Source of the DNA: Montifringilla adamsi
Taxonomy: Eukaryota; Chordata; Aves; Passeriformes; Passeridae
Length of the DNA: 64,000 nt
Reading direction: 5' to 3'
Assembly: GCA_017590115.1 (NCBI GenBank)
Contig: JAGGNK010010225.1
Location: 1,116,001-1,180,000 of the forward strand
Position numbers and translations under genes: made by a program. Below are positions 41,500 through 52,950 of this stretch, piece after piece. The notes beneath the pieces were generated by a model. It saw only the letters and a program-made list of their open reading frames with translations. It did no database searches and had not been told where the DNA came from. Within the stretch, counting starts at the first letter, position 1; each line of letters starts with the position of its first letter.

Positions 41500-41527
41500 A
41501 CACACATACACATACACACACACACAC
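41500..41527. repeat. Short imperfect (CA)n microsatellite
   Basis: About 28 bases of CA dinucleotides are interrupted by two TACA units. This is a simple low-complexity repeat. Confidence 0.9.
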
Positions 41528-43546
41528 TCTTCTTTTAAGGAATAAATAGCCTATTCTTGAGCAAAGACACTTTGTATGCTTTAAAGACTTCCCGGAGAAA
41601 GTTCAGCCTGCTCACCTACTGAGCAAGGTAAGAGGTAAGCTGTTAATGGCTGCAGGATGACACTAGATATTTGGGCTGTGAGACAGATTTGGATCTTTGA
41701 AGAATAACTGATTCTGAACAATAGGAGATAAATAAATCAGAACAAAGCCACAGGTAAGATGCTTGGATGAACAGTGGCCTGCCAGTCAGAGCCGGTCATT
41801 AGCTCACACTGGCAGTGTAGGTGAGATGAATAAGGCAGAGCTTCAACTTCAAACTTCTAGGCAAGGCTCTTGAGTTTTACAGCCAGAAGTACAACAGCTT
41901 TGTATGGTCAGCAATTCATCTTACTGCTTTAGAAATTTAAGAATAAAAAATGCAAATGCACCTTTCATGTGTTGATTACTCAGGGATGTACAAAACCATG
42001 AACAGTGGCAGTAACGAAATATCTCCTGGGTGCCTCTGAACACCACAGGAGGACACAGGCGAGGTTCCCTAGGAAACCAGAGATGCACTCCAAAGCATGT
42101 GCAAGTTTGGCCAGCTGACAGTCACCCAGTTGTGCTCTGAACATCACTGCTAGAAGGTATGTGATTCAACTCTGGAGTGTAGTCGGAAGGACTAATTGTG
42201 GAAAGCCTAGAGGAGATTGGGATAGATTTATTCCTGGTTGCATAAATATTCAGACCTCTAAAAGAAAGAAAAGGCTGATTGCTAGCTATCCAAAATGAGG
42301 GGGAGAGAAGGGTGAATAACACCTTCAATTAATCTAAATATTGATCTTAGTCCCAGACTCTGCTGGCCTAAATTCCACCTAAATCCTTGTGCCTACTGTT
42401 TTCTATTGGCTGGGACCCCAAAGGCTTCAGAATAATTATTCCAGAGATGTGAGTAAGGCTTAAATCCCAGAGCCGTCAGTGCTCAACTCTAAGTACTCAG
42501 ATTTATGTGGAATCTAGTCCTGGCAAAACTGGGATTCCACGGGGATTCGATGTACCTCCAAGGTGCTTATGAGGGAAGATGTCTGCAGACCCAATGCTTG
42601 ACCTTGCCTCTTCCAACTTCTAGACAAAATATCAATTTAGCATCTCTTGGGAAATACAGTATAGCACCTCTCCTAAGCTTTGTTCTTTTTCTGCATCCCA
42701 GCACCTCCAATCCCTCATTGGGTTTGCTCAGAAGAGAGTTAAGGTCATATGTACAGGTGACGCACAGGGGGAATGTGAAGAGAAAAAGCAAAAAAACTTT
42801 TGCCCTCCTTGGCCAGACGATTCCTAATGCTTTGCAGATCCTTCATCTCTTACTACCAGAAGACCTTTTTACAAGGGCAGAACAGTGGAATTTCTCATAC
42901 TGCTATGAAATTCATGACATGACTGAATTTCTTTCCAGTTGCATTTCTCTGACTCCCTTAGAACAAGCCCCTGTATCTACCAAAGTCTGGAAAGCAGTAA
43001 CAGAGATTTCAAAATCAGCGAGTCCTTCCCAATGAGCTGTGGATCAAATACCCTTAACATCAGGTATTTGAGGATTGGAATGTTTGGAGTGGAAAGGGTC
43101 TGCCACACATGAAGATTCTTACAAATATTTCCATGGATTGAAGGAGCACTGCTGTTGCCCAGCTCCCCTGCCCTGGTGTGAGATAGAGCAGACAGGTGTG
43201 GCTGTAACTGCAGCACAAGTAATAAATACATTTAGCAGATAGATCAGCATAATTGCTTGCCGAGTCAGCTAGCATGCAAAGTGCACAAACAAGTATCATA
43301 ACAGTTTTATTACATGTACATGCTTGCGTTTCCTTGAGATGTGATAAAACAAACAGGTCAGTAATTTTAGAACAAACAGTCAAAAAATCTAAAAAATGCA
43401 ATGAGTAATTTAAAACAAATGTTAAGAAAATTGCGTCTTTAAGAAATCTTCTCCAAGCTCTGCCCCAGTTATACTGTATCAATGTGAATGATATGATGAC
43501 AAAATGCATTGCCAGTCACAAAAACTTACATTTAGGTAGCTTTTTG

Positions 43547-43588
43547 TTCCATTATGAAATACGTTTTGTTTTATTCCATTATGAAATA
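43547..43588. repeat. 15-bp direct repeat, 27-bp period
   Basis: The 15-mer TTCCATTATGAAATA occurs at 43,547-43,561 and again at 43,574-43,588. The spacer is T-rich and partly similar to sequence upstream of the first copy, so this looks like a local tandem duplication of 27 bp. Confidence 0.88.
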
Positions 43589-45034
43589 TACTTCACTGCA
43601 GTCATTTATACTCTTCAGTGTGAAAGGTGTGATTCGATCTGGAAATATTTTGAATGGGTGATTGCTTGAGAAATGTTCCCACCCTTTTCTTTGTTCAAAC
43701 AACAGATAAGGAATGTGCCTCTTATTTCTCAAGTAGAATATTTGGTTCTTGCTGATAATATTGCACAGTGCCTTTTGAAGAGCTTGAATATCAGTGACTT
43801 ATAACTGTTCTAAATACATTTCTAACAACCCACTATAATTTCACAAGTATTACATGAGCTAGCTAACAAGTTTGCTAGTCAAAACAAATAAGCTAAAACA
43901 TCTTTGGGGTTACACCAAGATGCACTCAGCTGTTAAATGAAGTAAAATCAGCTGTTGGAGTTTGTTCCTTTTACAAATGGGCCATTGTGTGTGTTTCAGG
44001 GAACAGTGGGACCAGTGAGCAAGACATGAATGAAATAGTCTGTCAAATCCTCCATTTGATTTATAATAATGGGGTTGCATTGACATGAGAATAAAATACA
44101 GCAAAGCATATGTTCACTATGAGTAATACAGACTCATTTATATATTACAGGAGTATTAAATAAATAGTCTTGATCATTTTCTAAAATAATCCTGCAATGA
44201 ATGTGGTTATAATGCCATGGGACAAATTCTGCTTCATAGGCAGTGATCAAACAGACAGAAAAAATATTAACCCTCCTTATTTTTTTCTCCTCCTGTTTCC
44301 AGTCCTTAGACTGGTGCAGGGAATTGAAACAGCATACATTTTCCTGTTGTGGGTCTAAAGAAAAGCTAATCCTGGTCTTCCTCTTGAACAGAGAAGAGGA
44401 ACAACAGTGGCTTCATGACATAACTTGCTCAGTTTCAGTCCTCAAAGAATCTGGTCCCTTAAATTCTCAGTCAGATGGAGGCAGGAAGGTCTGGGTAGGG
44501 CTTCAAGAGAGTATTGACACAGTTTCAGAGATCTCAGCAACAAATCCAACTCAGATAAAACAGTTACTGTGGGAACCCAGAGAAATACATGCATTTATCA
44601 TGAAGATTGGCAACCCTTCCACGTGAATGTTCTAATTAGGAATCATGACATCCTATTTCTTTTTTTAATACCCTAGTAGTAAATGCACAACAAATGTTAT
44701 TTACCAGCGATTGAGCAAGAGAATGTCATTGTTTAAACATGGAAATGGAATTTCAAGTTCTGCATTTAATTATGCTTGGGGTTGCTTTTAATTTGGTGCT
44801 AGACCTGAAGATTTTTAAAAATGTGGTCCAATATTGTTTCTCTTTGTAAAATGGGAAGAATGTTAATGAACACATCCAAGCTGCCTTTAACAGCATGAAA
44901 ATTGTCTAAAACACAGTAAATCTCCTAGTTGTTCAAATAATCATGCAGTGTATGAGCATGGTTATTTTGTGTTGTGGTTCTAACCACTACATTATGTGAC
45001 AGCTCTTACAAACCAGAAGTTTCTGAAGTCTCAC

Positions 45035-45059
45035 TTTTTTTTTTTTTTTTTTTTTTTTT
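45035..45059. repeat. T25 homopolymer (minus-strand A25)
   Basis: This is an uninterrupted run of 25 T. On the minus strand it is an A-tract that directly follows a polyadenylation signal (see the next entry). Confidence 0.95.
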
Positions 45060-45420
45060 GTCAGAGAAAATGGCTCTTTATTTATCTCTCCCAGAGACCT
45101 CAATTTGTGCACCTATTCAGTGTTGGAATCAAAGTCATTATAAGAAAACTGTTTGGTTTTCTTTTTCATTTCCAGCCTGGACTGAGAAGTTCTAAACATT
45201 TGCCAGAAACTTTGTAAATCAGAAATCTGATAAATTAAACACACAGCATTCTTCTCAGACCACCTAGAGAAAAGGAAGACTAAGAAGAGGAAGAAAGACT
45301 GAGCAAAGGTAAAAAAAAAACACAAGGAAAATAAAAGGACTGCTTGCTGAGCTCTAAGGCATAGGCCACAGTGAAGCTGAGGTGTAGGTGGATACAATTT
45401 CTCCAGCTCAGGTAGCAAAG
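45060..45420 (-). pseudogene. Possible processed retrocopy 3' end with poly(A) tail
   Basis: On the minus strand AATAAA (plus-strand TTTATT at 45,077-45,082) lies 17 bases before an A25 tract. This is the canonical spacing of a cleaved and polyadenylated mRNA. The sequence before it on the minus strand would be 3' UTR. A 101-codon frame at 45,113-45,418 has no recognisable domain and is Phe/Leu-rich from A-rich sequence, so it is not claimed as coding. I looked for a target-site duplication and saw only a weak GAAGTT(T)CT similarity at 45,187. The upstream limit is a guess. CR1 does not normally use poly(A) templates, so poly(A)-tailed copies are uncommon in birds. Confidence 0.3.
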
Positions 45421-47469
45421 CCCAGGGCTGGAGCTGTGAATTCTTCGGGAATGTAGAGCTTCAGTCTGCTAAACCTGGGAAGCTGCTCTGCCCTTCAGTC
45501 TTCATTCCAGGTTGTGAGTTCAACCACACAGCTTTAACCATTGGCCTTTACTGTACTGGCAGAGGTCATTTTGACTACGGTTTTTTGAGTGCTGAGAGGA
45601 GATGTGTAAGAATTTAACATGGCATTCATCAGAATTAAGAAAATAAATGAAACTGAACCCCCTAACCCCAAACCCTTTGTTGACATGAATTTTTGAAATG
45701 TTTCATTTCAAAACAAAAACGTTGCACTTGTGAAAATGGCAACGTTACTCCTTTTAGATGAACCTCAGTTATTCCAAAGAAACACATTTTGCTGTGTAAA
45801 ACATTATTACTGCTGTTCCATGACTACAATTGCCCTCGAAGGTGCAATTCTCAAGCTTTCCTTCCAAGAAATTGCTTATTTTTAAATCCATGGCATTACA
45901 TGGTTGTACAGGTCTTCAACTACAAGTCTCCACGTTGCATCTTGCTATTTCCTGCAGTGCACTGGATGCAATTAAGTTTAAATCAGGGATATGTACTGCT
46001 AAGGACCCTTCTGTAGGTAACGTGTGTTTGAACATAGCTGAAAGTAAGCAACAATTATAATACTGCAAAAAGCTTTTAAATATTTGCTTTTTAGGACATG
46101 ATGGTCCTGTTTCATCCATTAAAGAGGCAGGGTGGAATATAGGTCATATCCTAGCCATTAGCATTTACGCTTCAGTAGCAAACAACTGGGGTTAAGTAAT
46201 CTGTCACATGATCAGAATTCTAATTTTGATTTTAACGCAATAATTGTGTGCTTTTCCCCTGCAGCAGCACACACACGGCTTCTTTTCTACACTTTCTACC
46301 ACATTTAGGGTATTCAAGCCCCATAGAGAATTTGAAAGAATTCTTTCTGCCATTCATACCTGCCCTTCCTCATCCCAGGTCAATGCTGCTTTCCTCATTA
46401 TTCTACCCTGGCAAGGTGATAAGGGGTTTTGGGAATCCAGCTCAGACAAAGTCTTCCCCAGCCAGCGTGACACCTGCACAAGGAAGCCTGGCACTTTGTC
46501 CCACAAAAAGGCCTCCCAACCTTTCCCAGAAGAGAGAAGGACAGGGAGTACTCCTGAGTTAGGTTCCTGACTACTATAAAGAAACATGTTGGCACTAAGG
46601 GATTTTTTTTCTACAACTGACTCACTTTTTCCTATCCTGGCTCTTCTAGAAGAGTAACTAGGAATCCTTAAATAACTTGGGCCAAGCCCAAAACCATAAG
46701 TGAAAAAGTATGCAAGGCACCAGCCCTAGAACCACTCCTAACTTTACTATGTTTAATTAGTTTATCACTTAGAACACTAATGGCATGTCCACAGACTTTG
46801 TGCCTCTACCTTTCCTTCCAGATTGACACATTTTTATCCTTTCAGAATAAGGCATTATGAATCCATGTCATATCTTACTTCATTCATCATTTCTATGCCT
46901 GATGTTCTTTTAATGTCCTGTTCCTTTCTGAGTGAAGCAGGAGCTTTTGAACTGTGTCATCAGCTCACCAGAACGAGATGTGGGACAAAGGTATCATAGG
47001 AAGGGCAAAGTTTCTGCACTGCTTCTGTGCTACTCAGGACCCAGAGAGGCTGCATGCTGGGTCTCAGCTTGATATTTTTGTTCTCCTTGCCTAAGTCAGC
47101 TTGGGCCACATCCCAGTTTTCCTGTCAGTCCAAGGGTCCCCTCTATCACTGTCCCTGCTATTTGTGTCACCAGATGGGATTAGTTGCTTTGACTAAAAAG
47201 CAAATGAGGAGTTAGGGGACACAAAATGTGCTTCCTTCACAGCAGACAGCAACTCTAATTGTCCTTGGCACCGGTGGGAAACACTTCTCTCCACCCATGG
47301 CAGGAAGCACACACCTTCTTCCTCTGCAGCACTAGAGCACCCGTGGCCTTGCTTTGTGTTTCCTCCTCTGTAGTACAGGCTGTGGGTGGGTGTTTGTGCC
47401 TCTCTTCCTTCCTAGGAGAAGGAGGGAGAAATCTTTTGGAAAGGCCTATAGCAGCATTATAGAGCAACT
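45421..47469. other. Non-coding stretch, no gene supported
   Basis: No recognisable gene, RNA or repeat. The open frames, such as those overlapping at 46,244-46,595 on both strands, lack domains and splice context. Confidence 0.55.
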
Positions 47470-48760
47470 ATGTGGTGGTGGAAAAGCACAGCATTCCAGA
47501 TACGGTCTGAGTGCCAAATACAGGATGGTAATTGCTTCCCCCTTCTCCTGACCATGCCCCAGCTGATACAGCCCAGGGTGCTATTAGCCTTCATCACTGG
47601 CTTGGGTTTACCCCAGCTGTCCCCCTGGACTTCAGGCCCTTCTCCACAGAGCCATACCCTGCACGGAGTCAGTCTGTCCCAGATACTGTTTGTCCTGGTT
47701 GAATTTCATGAGGTTCTTGTCATACCATTCCTTCAGCCTGAGTCCCTCTGAGTGGCAGCTCTACCCTTGACCATATTGGCTCTCCCACTAATTTGCTGTC
47801 ATCCACAAACCTGATGAAAGGGCACTCTGTCACCTCCTCTAGGCATTCCTGCAGACATTAAACAGGTCAAGTCCTAGGATAGATTTCTACGGTACTTGAC
47901 TTCTTACTGGCCTCCAGAGAGAGTACAGCCCTTTAACTGCTGACCTCTGCATCCTATCATCCAGTTTTTTACCCATGTGGTTGTCCATCTATCTAGCTCA
48001 CAATGTATTAATTTGGATACAAGACAGTAGACGGTGTCAAAAGCATTGCAAAAGTCAAGGTACATAACATCTTCTGCTCTTCCTCATCTGCAAATCCAGT
48101 CATTTTACTAGAGAAGGCAATTGGGTTGGTGAGGTACACTGGCTGTTCCCTATCACCTCCCCCTTCCTGTGTTCAGAAAAGTGTTCCAAGAGGACATGGA
48201 TTTCCACATGGACTGCAGTGAGGCTGATCAGCTAACAGTTTTCCTTTAGACTTTTTTTTTTTCAAGAGTCATTGGAGAACACTCCAATGGTTGTGTTGTG
48301 TGACAGTCTCCACTATCTTTCAAAGAAAAGAGCGCAGTCTTGCAGTGAAACCAGACAGCTCCTTCAACAGCTTGGATACAGCTCTGTTGATCCCATGAAT
48401 GTTTATGGGTCAAATTATCCCATGCAATCCCTGAACTGATCCTCACTCATTGCTGGCAGTTCTCCTCCATGAATTCTAAGCACAGAGATCTTGGAGACTT
48501 CAACGATATGCCTGAGGCAACAGTGGCTCTGGGTGCCACAACCTCATCTGTTTCCATTGCCACATCATTTGCCCCATTCAGGAACAAAACCACATTTCCT
48601 TTTACTCTTGGAGTTGTGGCAGAAGCTCTTCTTGTTGCCTTTGGGATCATTTGCAAATCTGAAATACAGCTTTGACCTCAGAAAAGATTTGATTTCTTTG
48701 GATATTTCCAGCAGTTTCTGCATCAGCCCAGAAACCTGAGTTACCTCCCCAATCATGGAA
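47470..48760 (-). mobile_element. Old CR1 LINE reverse-transcriptase fragment, minus strand
   Basis: Reverse-complement reading gives decayed CR1 reverse transcriptase, including YLDFCNAFDTV (family consensus near LDFSKAFDTV) and WVKNWM at about 47,960-48,065. The plus strand shows the familiar antisense CR1 phrases, for example GTCAAAAGCATTGCAAAAGTC, the ATTGGGTTGGTGAGG block and CTTCTTGTTGCC near 48,630. Stops and frameshifts interrupt the frame throughout, so the copy is ancient and inactive. Both borders are estimated from where the similarity fades. The open frames at 48,447-48,739 lie inside the element and are not genes. Confidence 0.82.
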
Positions 48761-51376
48761 ATGTACGGATCTGAATGTCCTCCATAAGCTGCAGTATAAA
48801 TTGTACCCTTCTATATCTGTCCAAAGGCAGCTGCTTTGTTCTGCTTTGTCAGGGAAACTGTTAATAATTTAATAATGAAAGGGAACTAATGAGGCCTATG
48901 GATTGGAGCCTCATGCTCCGATTATCCAGTATCTAATGAAGTGTGAATTTTGACTGAAGCTTTTTTCCACCCTGAGGGGAAAAAGCCACTCTCATCCATT
49001 CGGATTCTCCTGTGACTAATGAAGGGTGAGCTCACACTGCAGCTTTTGCTATACAGGGATTACAGGTAAGGCTACTGTTTGCTGCATAGGCCTAGTTTCA
49101 TGACACTTATGAAAACATGTAATTCTGGAAATATCTACTCCTTTAATTTAGATTTGACCAGTGGGTTTGGGAAATACTAGGGAGAATGGACATACTCACA
49201 AAGGCTGGTCTGAAGTCATTATTCAAGCCTCAAGCATTTTGAAACAACCCAACATTTTCTTGCACTACTTTGCATTTCAAACACGTCTCATTGGAAAGGT
49301 GCAAAATAATTTACATTAGGTATTAGCCTAATTTTTGAAACAGGTGAACCCTAATGATTCATCTTTTAAAGAACATATCCCTTCTCAAATCTTGTAGACT
49401 AGCAATTTCACACGTGTTCATACACTCCAGACTTTTGACAGATGGCTTACACTTTTTGTATCTCATCTAAAACAAGATTATTTCTAATGTCAGCCAGGAG
49501 GTGTTCTGTAAAAACCAATCTTACCATTTTCTTCCTGTAGTAGATTATGCTTGGATTTAGCAAGGAGGAATGTCTCCTGGTCTGATCTGGATGCGTGTAT
49601 GCCATGAGCAATCCCTCAAACAGATGCACGAGGCTGTTGCTGTCCCCTTCCCTAGACAAATACATTCAGGCTAATGACTGGCAGGTGAGGTGTGTTTTGT
49701 GGCACAGCTATCGTGTATTAGCTGTCCTGTTCTATAACTGACGTGGGGACCGAGGCATGGCACTTTTATTGCAGGGTAAACCAGGCGAGGCCAGCCAAAA
49801 GCAGCAGCACAGGGCCAACCTCCCCCAGCAACCTCGCTGCAGCTTGAGTGATTTTGCAGGCATGTAGTTATCGCATTCGTTACGTTTTCACTGTAAAAAA
49901 ACCCTCACAAAATCAAAACAAGGCCCTGTGCCACTGAAGACAAAGCCCAGCATGACTGTATATGTGACAGGAGATTTACATTACCGTGTTGGGGGAATGG
50001 TATTCATCTCAGCCCAGAGGTATGTGATGTGATCGAGTGTAAACAGTGATAAAGCTGCCTGAAAACAGGCAATTCCATCCCACTACAGACTGCCAGACTC
50101 CTTCCAGTCCCTGCTGTCTCCACTTGAGTGCAGCATGAATTCTTGACCCTCTTCTTGCTCTCACACATGCTCATCGACAAAGACTCATCCCATTGAGTAA
50201 AAGAGCTGTTGTGTTGCACAAGTGACCCTAAGTATAGTATCTTGAAATAGCTATGTTGCAGGTGAGAATTTTCTTTTTTCTTCCCTGTAAATGTATCCTT
50301 TTCCACCCACCCGCTCTCCCACATAAGCAAACACACAGAAAAGTTGAGTACATCTGAGCGCAATATCCTGTGTGGCAGTGCAATAGATGATAATGTGATT
50401 TGTAGCTCATATAAAAAAGTCCTTTATGCCACAATATTTTGCTAAGGAAGACTTAGTGGCACTGAACTGGATCATCATTTGTTCTTTGTGAATTGTGCCT
50501 TCTTCAACATGCCAATGAAAAACAACTGGAAATACGTAATTATTATTAACTAGAGATGGAATCTAGATTTAAGTTTTACAACACAATAAGCATGAGGCAT
50601 CACCTGATCACAGCAGGCTCAGAAATCCAAGTGGTGCGTATCACACACGTGTGCAAACTCAGACTTGAGAAATCAGTGATAATCAAGCAGACACAGGTGA
50701 TGGGCTGGTTATTGCAATCTCCTACATCAAATCCATCTTGTAAATTCAGCAATCAGTTGTGTGCCTGAATGGTGCAAGAGTGGAGAATCAAGCCTGATTG
50801 GCGAGTAGAGAATTTAGACCACGGAGTAGTCTAAATTATCACCAAATAATGAAATTCTCATTCTTGTAGGAGGCAGTGCTCAGACTAAACATATCCTGGG
50901 ACCTTAATGTATTTTTAAATTTATTTCCCTTTTGAATCCTTAAAAATACAGAATCATGATGTCCTTTTTATCACATATGATCACACTATTTCAGTTTAGT
51001 TATTCCCTGAACTGCATTTTCTGGCTTAGTCTATTCACAAAGATTGGTTTCAAGGTAAGAAATTCCAGGTTAATTCAATAGCCTCTGCTGTACATAAGCT
51101 ATTAACAAAAGAATTATATCTAAATTTTGTAAAAGAATGGAAAAAAATGAAAAGCATTTCTCAAAGATTTTCTTAAAATTAGGCTTAGCTATATAATGAG
51201 GTTTTATATTCTCTCCCCATATATCTTGACTGGCCATTTCTATTTGAAAATAAAAACACCAGGGCACTTTTCAAAGTGACACTTTCAAGTCTTTTAATTC
51301 CCTGGCTATTTGAAGATTTTCCTTCCTTGATCTTCAGAGGAAACTCTTGCATTATTTCTGATGCTCTGAGCAACCG
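48761..51376. other. Non-coding stretch, no gene supported
   Basis: No recognisable coding region or RNA gene. AT-rich segments alternate with short GC-richer stretches (for example 49,740-49,860) that show no promoter or exon signature. Confidence 0.55.
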
Positions 51377-51430
51377 CTTTGCTCATCCCTTCTTCTTTGC
51401 TCATCCCTTCTTCTTTGCTCATCCCTTCTT
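51377..51430. repeat. 18-bp perfect tandem triplicate
   Basis: The unit CTTTGCTCATCCCTTCTT occurs three times in a row without mismatch (51,377-51,394, 51,395-51,412, 51,413-51,430). The perfect identity implies a recent expansion, so it may vary in copy number between individuals. It lies about 500 bases upstream of the CpG island. Confidence 0.97.
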
Positions 51431-51725
51431 AGCACCTGCTTAGCCCGAACCAGAACAGCCGGGCACGTGTGCAGGGTAACTCTGCTCTGCCAGGTCTATG
51501 TGTACAGGGAAACTCTGAAGCCCTGCCAGGCTCATTCCTCGCCCCGTTTTCTCCTACTACCTTCAGTGCCATCCTTTCCTCGCACTCTCCCTGCTTCCAG
51601 ATGACCTCCACCATCCATCGCACTCCCACCCTTCCCAGCACAGGGGAATCCAACAGCAGCGTGCCTCGCTGTCCTCACACCACCGCTGCCCAGGGCACAA
51701 GGGGCACCAAGGCCTGCTCGGGGGG

Positions 51726-51870
51726 ATGGTGGAGTCACCGTTCCCGGAGGTGTTTGAGTTAAAACTAGATGTGGCCCTCAGTGCCATGGCCCGGTTAACA
51801 CGGTGGTATCGGCCACGGGTCGGACTCGATGATCTCAGAAGTCTATTCCAATCTAATTGACCCCGTGATC
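51726..51870 (+). mobile_element. CR1 3' end fragment, plus strand
   Basis: The sequence runs from GGTGGAGTCACCGTTCCCGGAGG through TAAAACTAGATGTGGC, CTCAGTGCCATGG and CGGACTCGATGATCTCAGA to an ending ATTGACCCCGTGATC. This is the well-known 3' tail of avian CR1, whose usual form ends in ATTCTGTGATT. Only about 145 bases remain. It carries several transitions toward C and G and sits at the shore of the CpG island. Confidence 0.88.
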
Positions 51871-52125
51871 GCTGTAGTCCCACTTATACTCTAATATTTC
51901 TATCCAGGAATCACAGGCGTGGCCCTTTCGCGACTTTAACAGCCCTCCACAGCCCAGCGTCCCCTCCAGAGGGACAGGGCGCCGCCAACTCGCCGCCACG
52001 CAGGTGGCGGACGCGCGGGCTTCTTCGCCCTCTCCTCAGACCTTCAGCACTTCGCCCTCCGCTCCTTTTCCCATGTCTAAGGGGAATTGCTCAGGACCTC
52101 CCTGAAACCCAGAGCGAAGTGAACC

Positions 52126-52194
52126 GGGCGGTCCCGCAGCCCTCCGCTCCCCTCAGACACACCATAGGCAGCCGGACGCCGCCGCCGCCATTGG
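52126..52194 (+). promoter_or_regulatory. GC box and reverse CCAAT / YY1-like cluster
   Basis: GGGCGG at 52,126-52,131 fits an Sp1/KLF site. GCCGCCATTGG at 52,184-52,194 combines a YY1-like CCAT core with a CCAAT box on the opposite strand (ATTGG, 52,190-52,194). Such a pair is common just upstream of, or across, start sites in TATA-less CpG-island promoters. A pyrimidine-rich stretch at about 52,330-52,360 could hold the initiation region. Exact start sites cannot be assigned from sequence alone. Confidence 0.45.
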
Positions 52195-52210
52195 ACCCGC
52201 CGCGACTGCG

Positions 52211-52214
52211 NNNN
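52211..52214. other. Assembly gap or ambiguous bases (NNNN)
   Basis: Four N bases interrupt the GC-rich promoter. GC-rich promoters are often missing or collapsed in bird assemblies, so the true length of missing sequence may not be four bases. Any upstream reading frame or distance measured across this point is uncertain. Confidence 0.98.
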
Positions 52215-52423
52215 CGCGGCTCGGAGGCGCAGCGGGAGCGGCCGCAGCGCCGGGTCCTGTCCGAGCGCAGCGCGGGCGAGGGGCGCAACCCGCCGCAGCC
52301 CCGCCGGCCCTCCCCGCTGGGCTCTTGGACCCTCTCCGTCTCCTTCTCTGTCCCTCCTTCCCTCCCCGCCGAGCTCCCCGTCCCCGCCGCCGCTCCCGAG
52401 GGCAGTCGCAGCGGGCGCTGCCC

Positions 52424-52478
52424 ATGCAGGGGGCGGCGCGGGGCGCGGCGCCCCGAGGAGACGCCGCCGCTGCGGGCA
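52424..52478 (+). other. Upstream ATG with strong donor, alternative first exon or uORF
   Basis: ATG at 52,424 opens a frame of 18 codons (MQGAARGAAPRGDAAAAG) plus one base, ending exactly at a consensus donor GTAAGT at 52,479. Joined to exon 2 at 62,599, this frame reads Ser-Val-Glu-Val-Ser-Asn and then stops, so it gives only about 24 residues. It could be an upstream frame that limits translation of the main start at 52,575, or an alternative first exon joined to an exon I have not found. The ATG context (C at -3, C at +4) is weak. Confidence 0.4.
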
Positions 52479-52574
52479 GTAAGTTGCCGGCGGGGTTGGG
52501 CCGCATTCGGCTCGGGCTGGGCCGGTGGGGTGTGGTGGGTTCCTTCCTCCCCCTCCCGGAGCTGGCCGAGCCCA

Positions 52575-52607
52575 ATGGCGGCCTCGGCCCAGGGGGAGGA
52601 GGAGGCG
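52575..52607 (+). CDS. Exon 1 coding part of unnamed gene (N-terminus)
   Basis: ATG at 52,575 starts eleven codons, MAASAQGEEEA, and the exon ends at a GTGAGG donor at 52,608 in phase 0. MAA-type starts followed by an acidic run are common in genes with CpG-island first exons. Exon 2 begins in the same phase, so the reading continues without a break (see 62,599-62,696). The frame is also open upstream to an ATG at 52,119, but that stretch crosses the N gap and the CCAAT box, so I favour the downstream ATG. The start context is only moderate (C at -3, G at +4). The competing donor at 52,479 would skip this start. The product is not recognised. Confidence 0.5.
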
Positions 52608-52694
52608 GTGAGGGGACGTTTCGCGGCCGCCACCGAAGGTCGGTGTGTCGGTGCCGGCGGGGCGGGAGGGAAGGGTTGAACCGGGGAGAAGCGG

Positions 52695-52910
52695 TTGTTT
52701 CTGCGGGCACGGCGGACTCCCGGGATGCGGGCGTACATGCGGGATCGACGGCGTCCCGGAATGCGGGTGTTCCTGCGGGGCCGATGGGCTCCCCGGACGC
52801 GGGTGTTCCTGCGGGGACAGCGGGCTCCCGGGATGCAGGCGTTCCTGCAGGGACGGCGGGCTGCCGGGATGCAGGCGTTCCTGCAGGGACGGCGGGCTGC
52901 CGGGAGCCTG
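52695..52910. repeat. 36-bp GC-rich minisatellite, six units
   Basis: Six contiguous 36-bp units occupy 52,695, 52,731, 52,767, 52,803, 52,839 and 52,875 onward. Each carries a core TTCCTGC(A/G)GGG and a GGG(C)TGCCGGGATGCAGG-like end. The last two are nearly identical and the first two most diverged, so the array seems to be expanding at its right side. Because 36 is a multiple of three and the unit lacks stops in most frames, it produces apparent 12-residue repeats (for example AVPAGTPASRQP on the minus strand) that are not evidence of protein. It lies in intron 1, within 310 bases of the donor. Confidence 0.95.
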
Positions 52911-52950
52911 CCGTGCCCCGGCGCGGCGGAGTGTCCGTGCGGCACGGCCC

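Larger units (their letters stand above)
36609..45034. other. Non-coding stretch, no gene supported
   Basis: This is AT-rich DNA without recognisable genes. The longest open frame is 176 codons at 42,505-43,035 on the plus strand. Its upstream and downstream context shows no splice sites or promoter, and the translation shows no domain, signal peptide or repeat, so I treat it as chance. Short repeats at 41.5 kb and 43.55 kb are listed separately. Confidence 0.55.

Noticed and set aside
42505..43035. 176-codon plus-strand open frame
   Set aside because: Frames of this size are expected about once by chance in 64 kb over six frames. There is no domain, splice context or promoter.
48447..48756. 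Open frames on both strands that look moderately protein-like
   Set aside because: They fall inside the antisense CR1 reverse-transcriptase remnant at 47,470-48,760.
52119..52574. N-terminal extension of the main frame from an ATG at 52,119
   Set aside because: The frame is open but crosses the N gap and the CCAAT/YY1 promoter motifs, and its translation looks like low-complexity GC-rich sequence. The downstream ATG is the simpler start.
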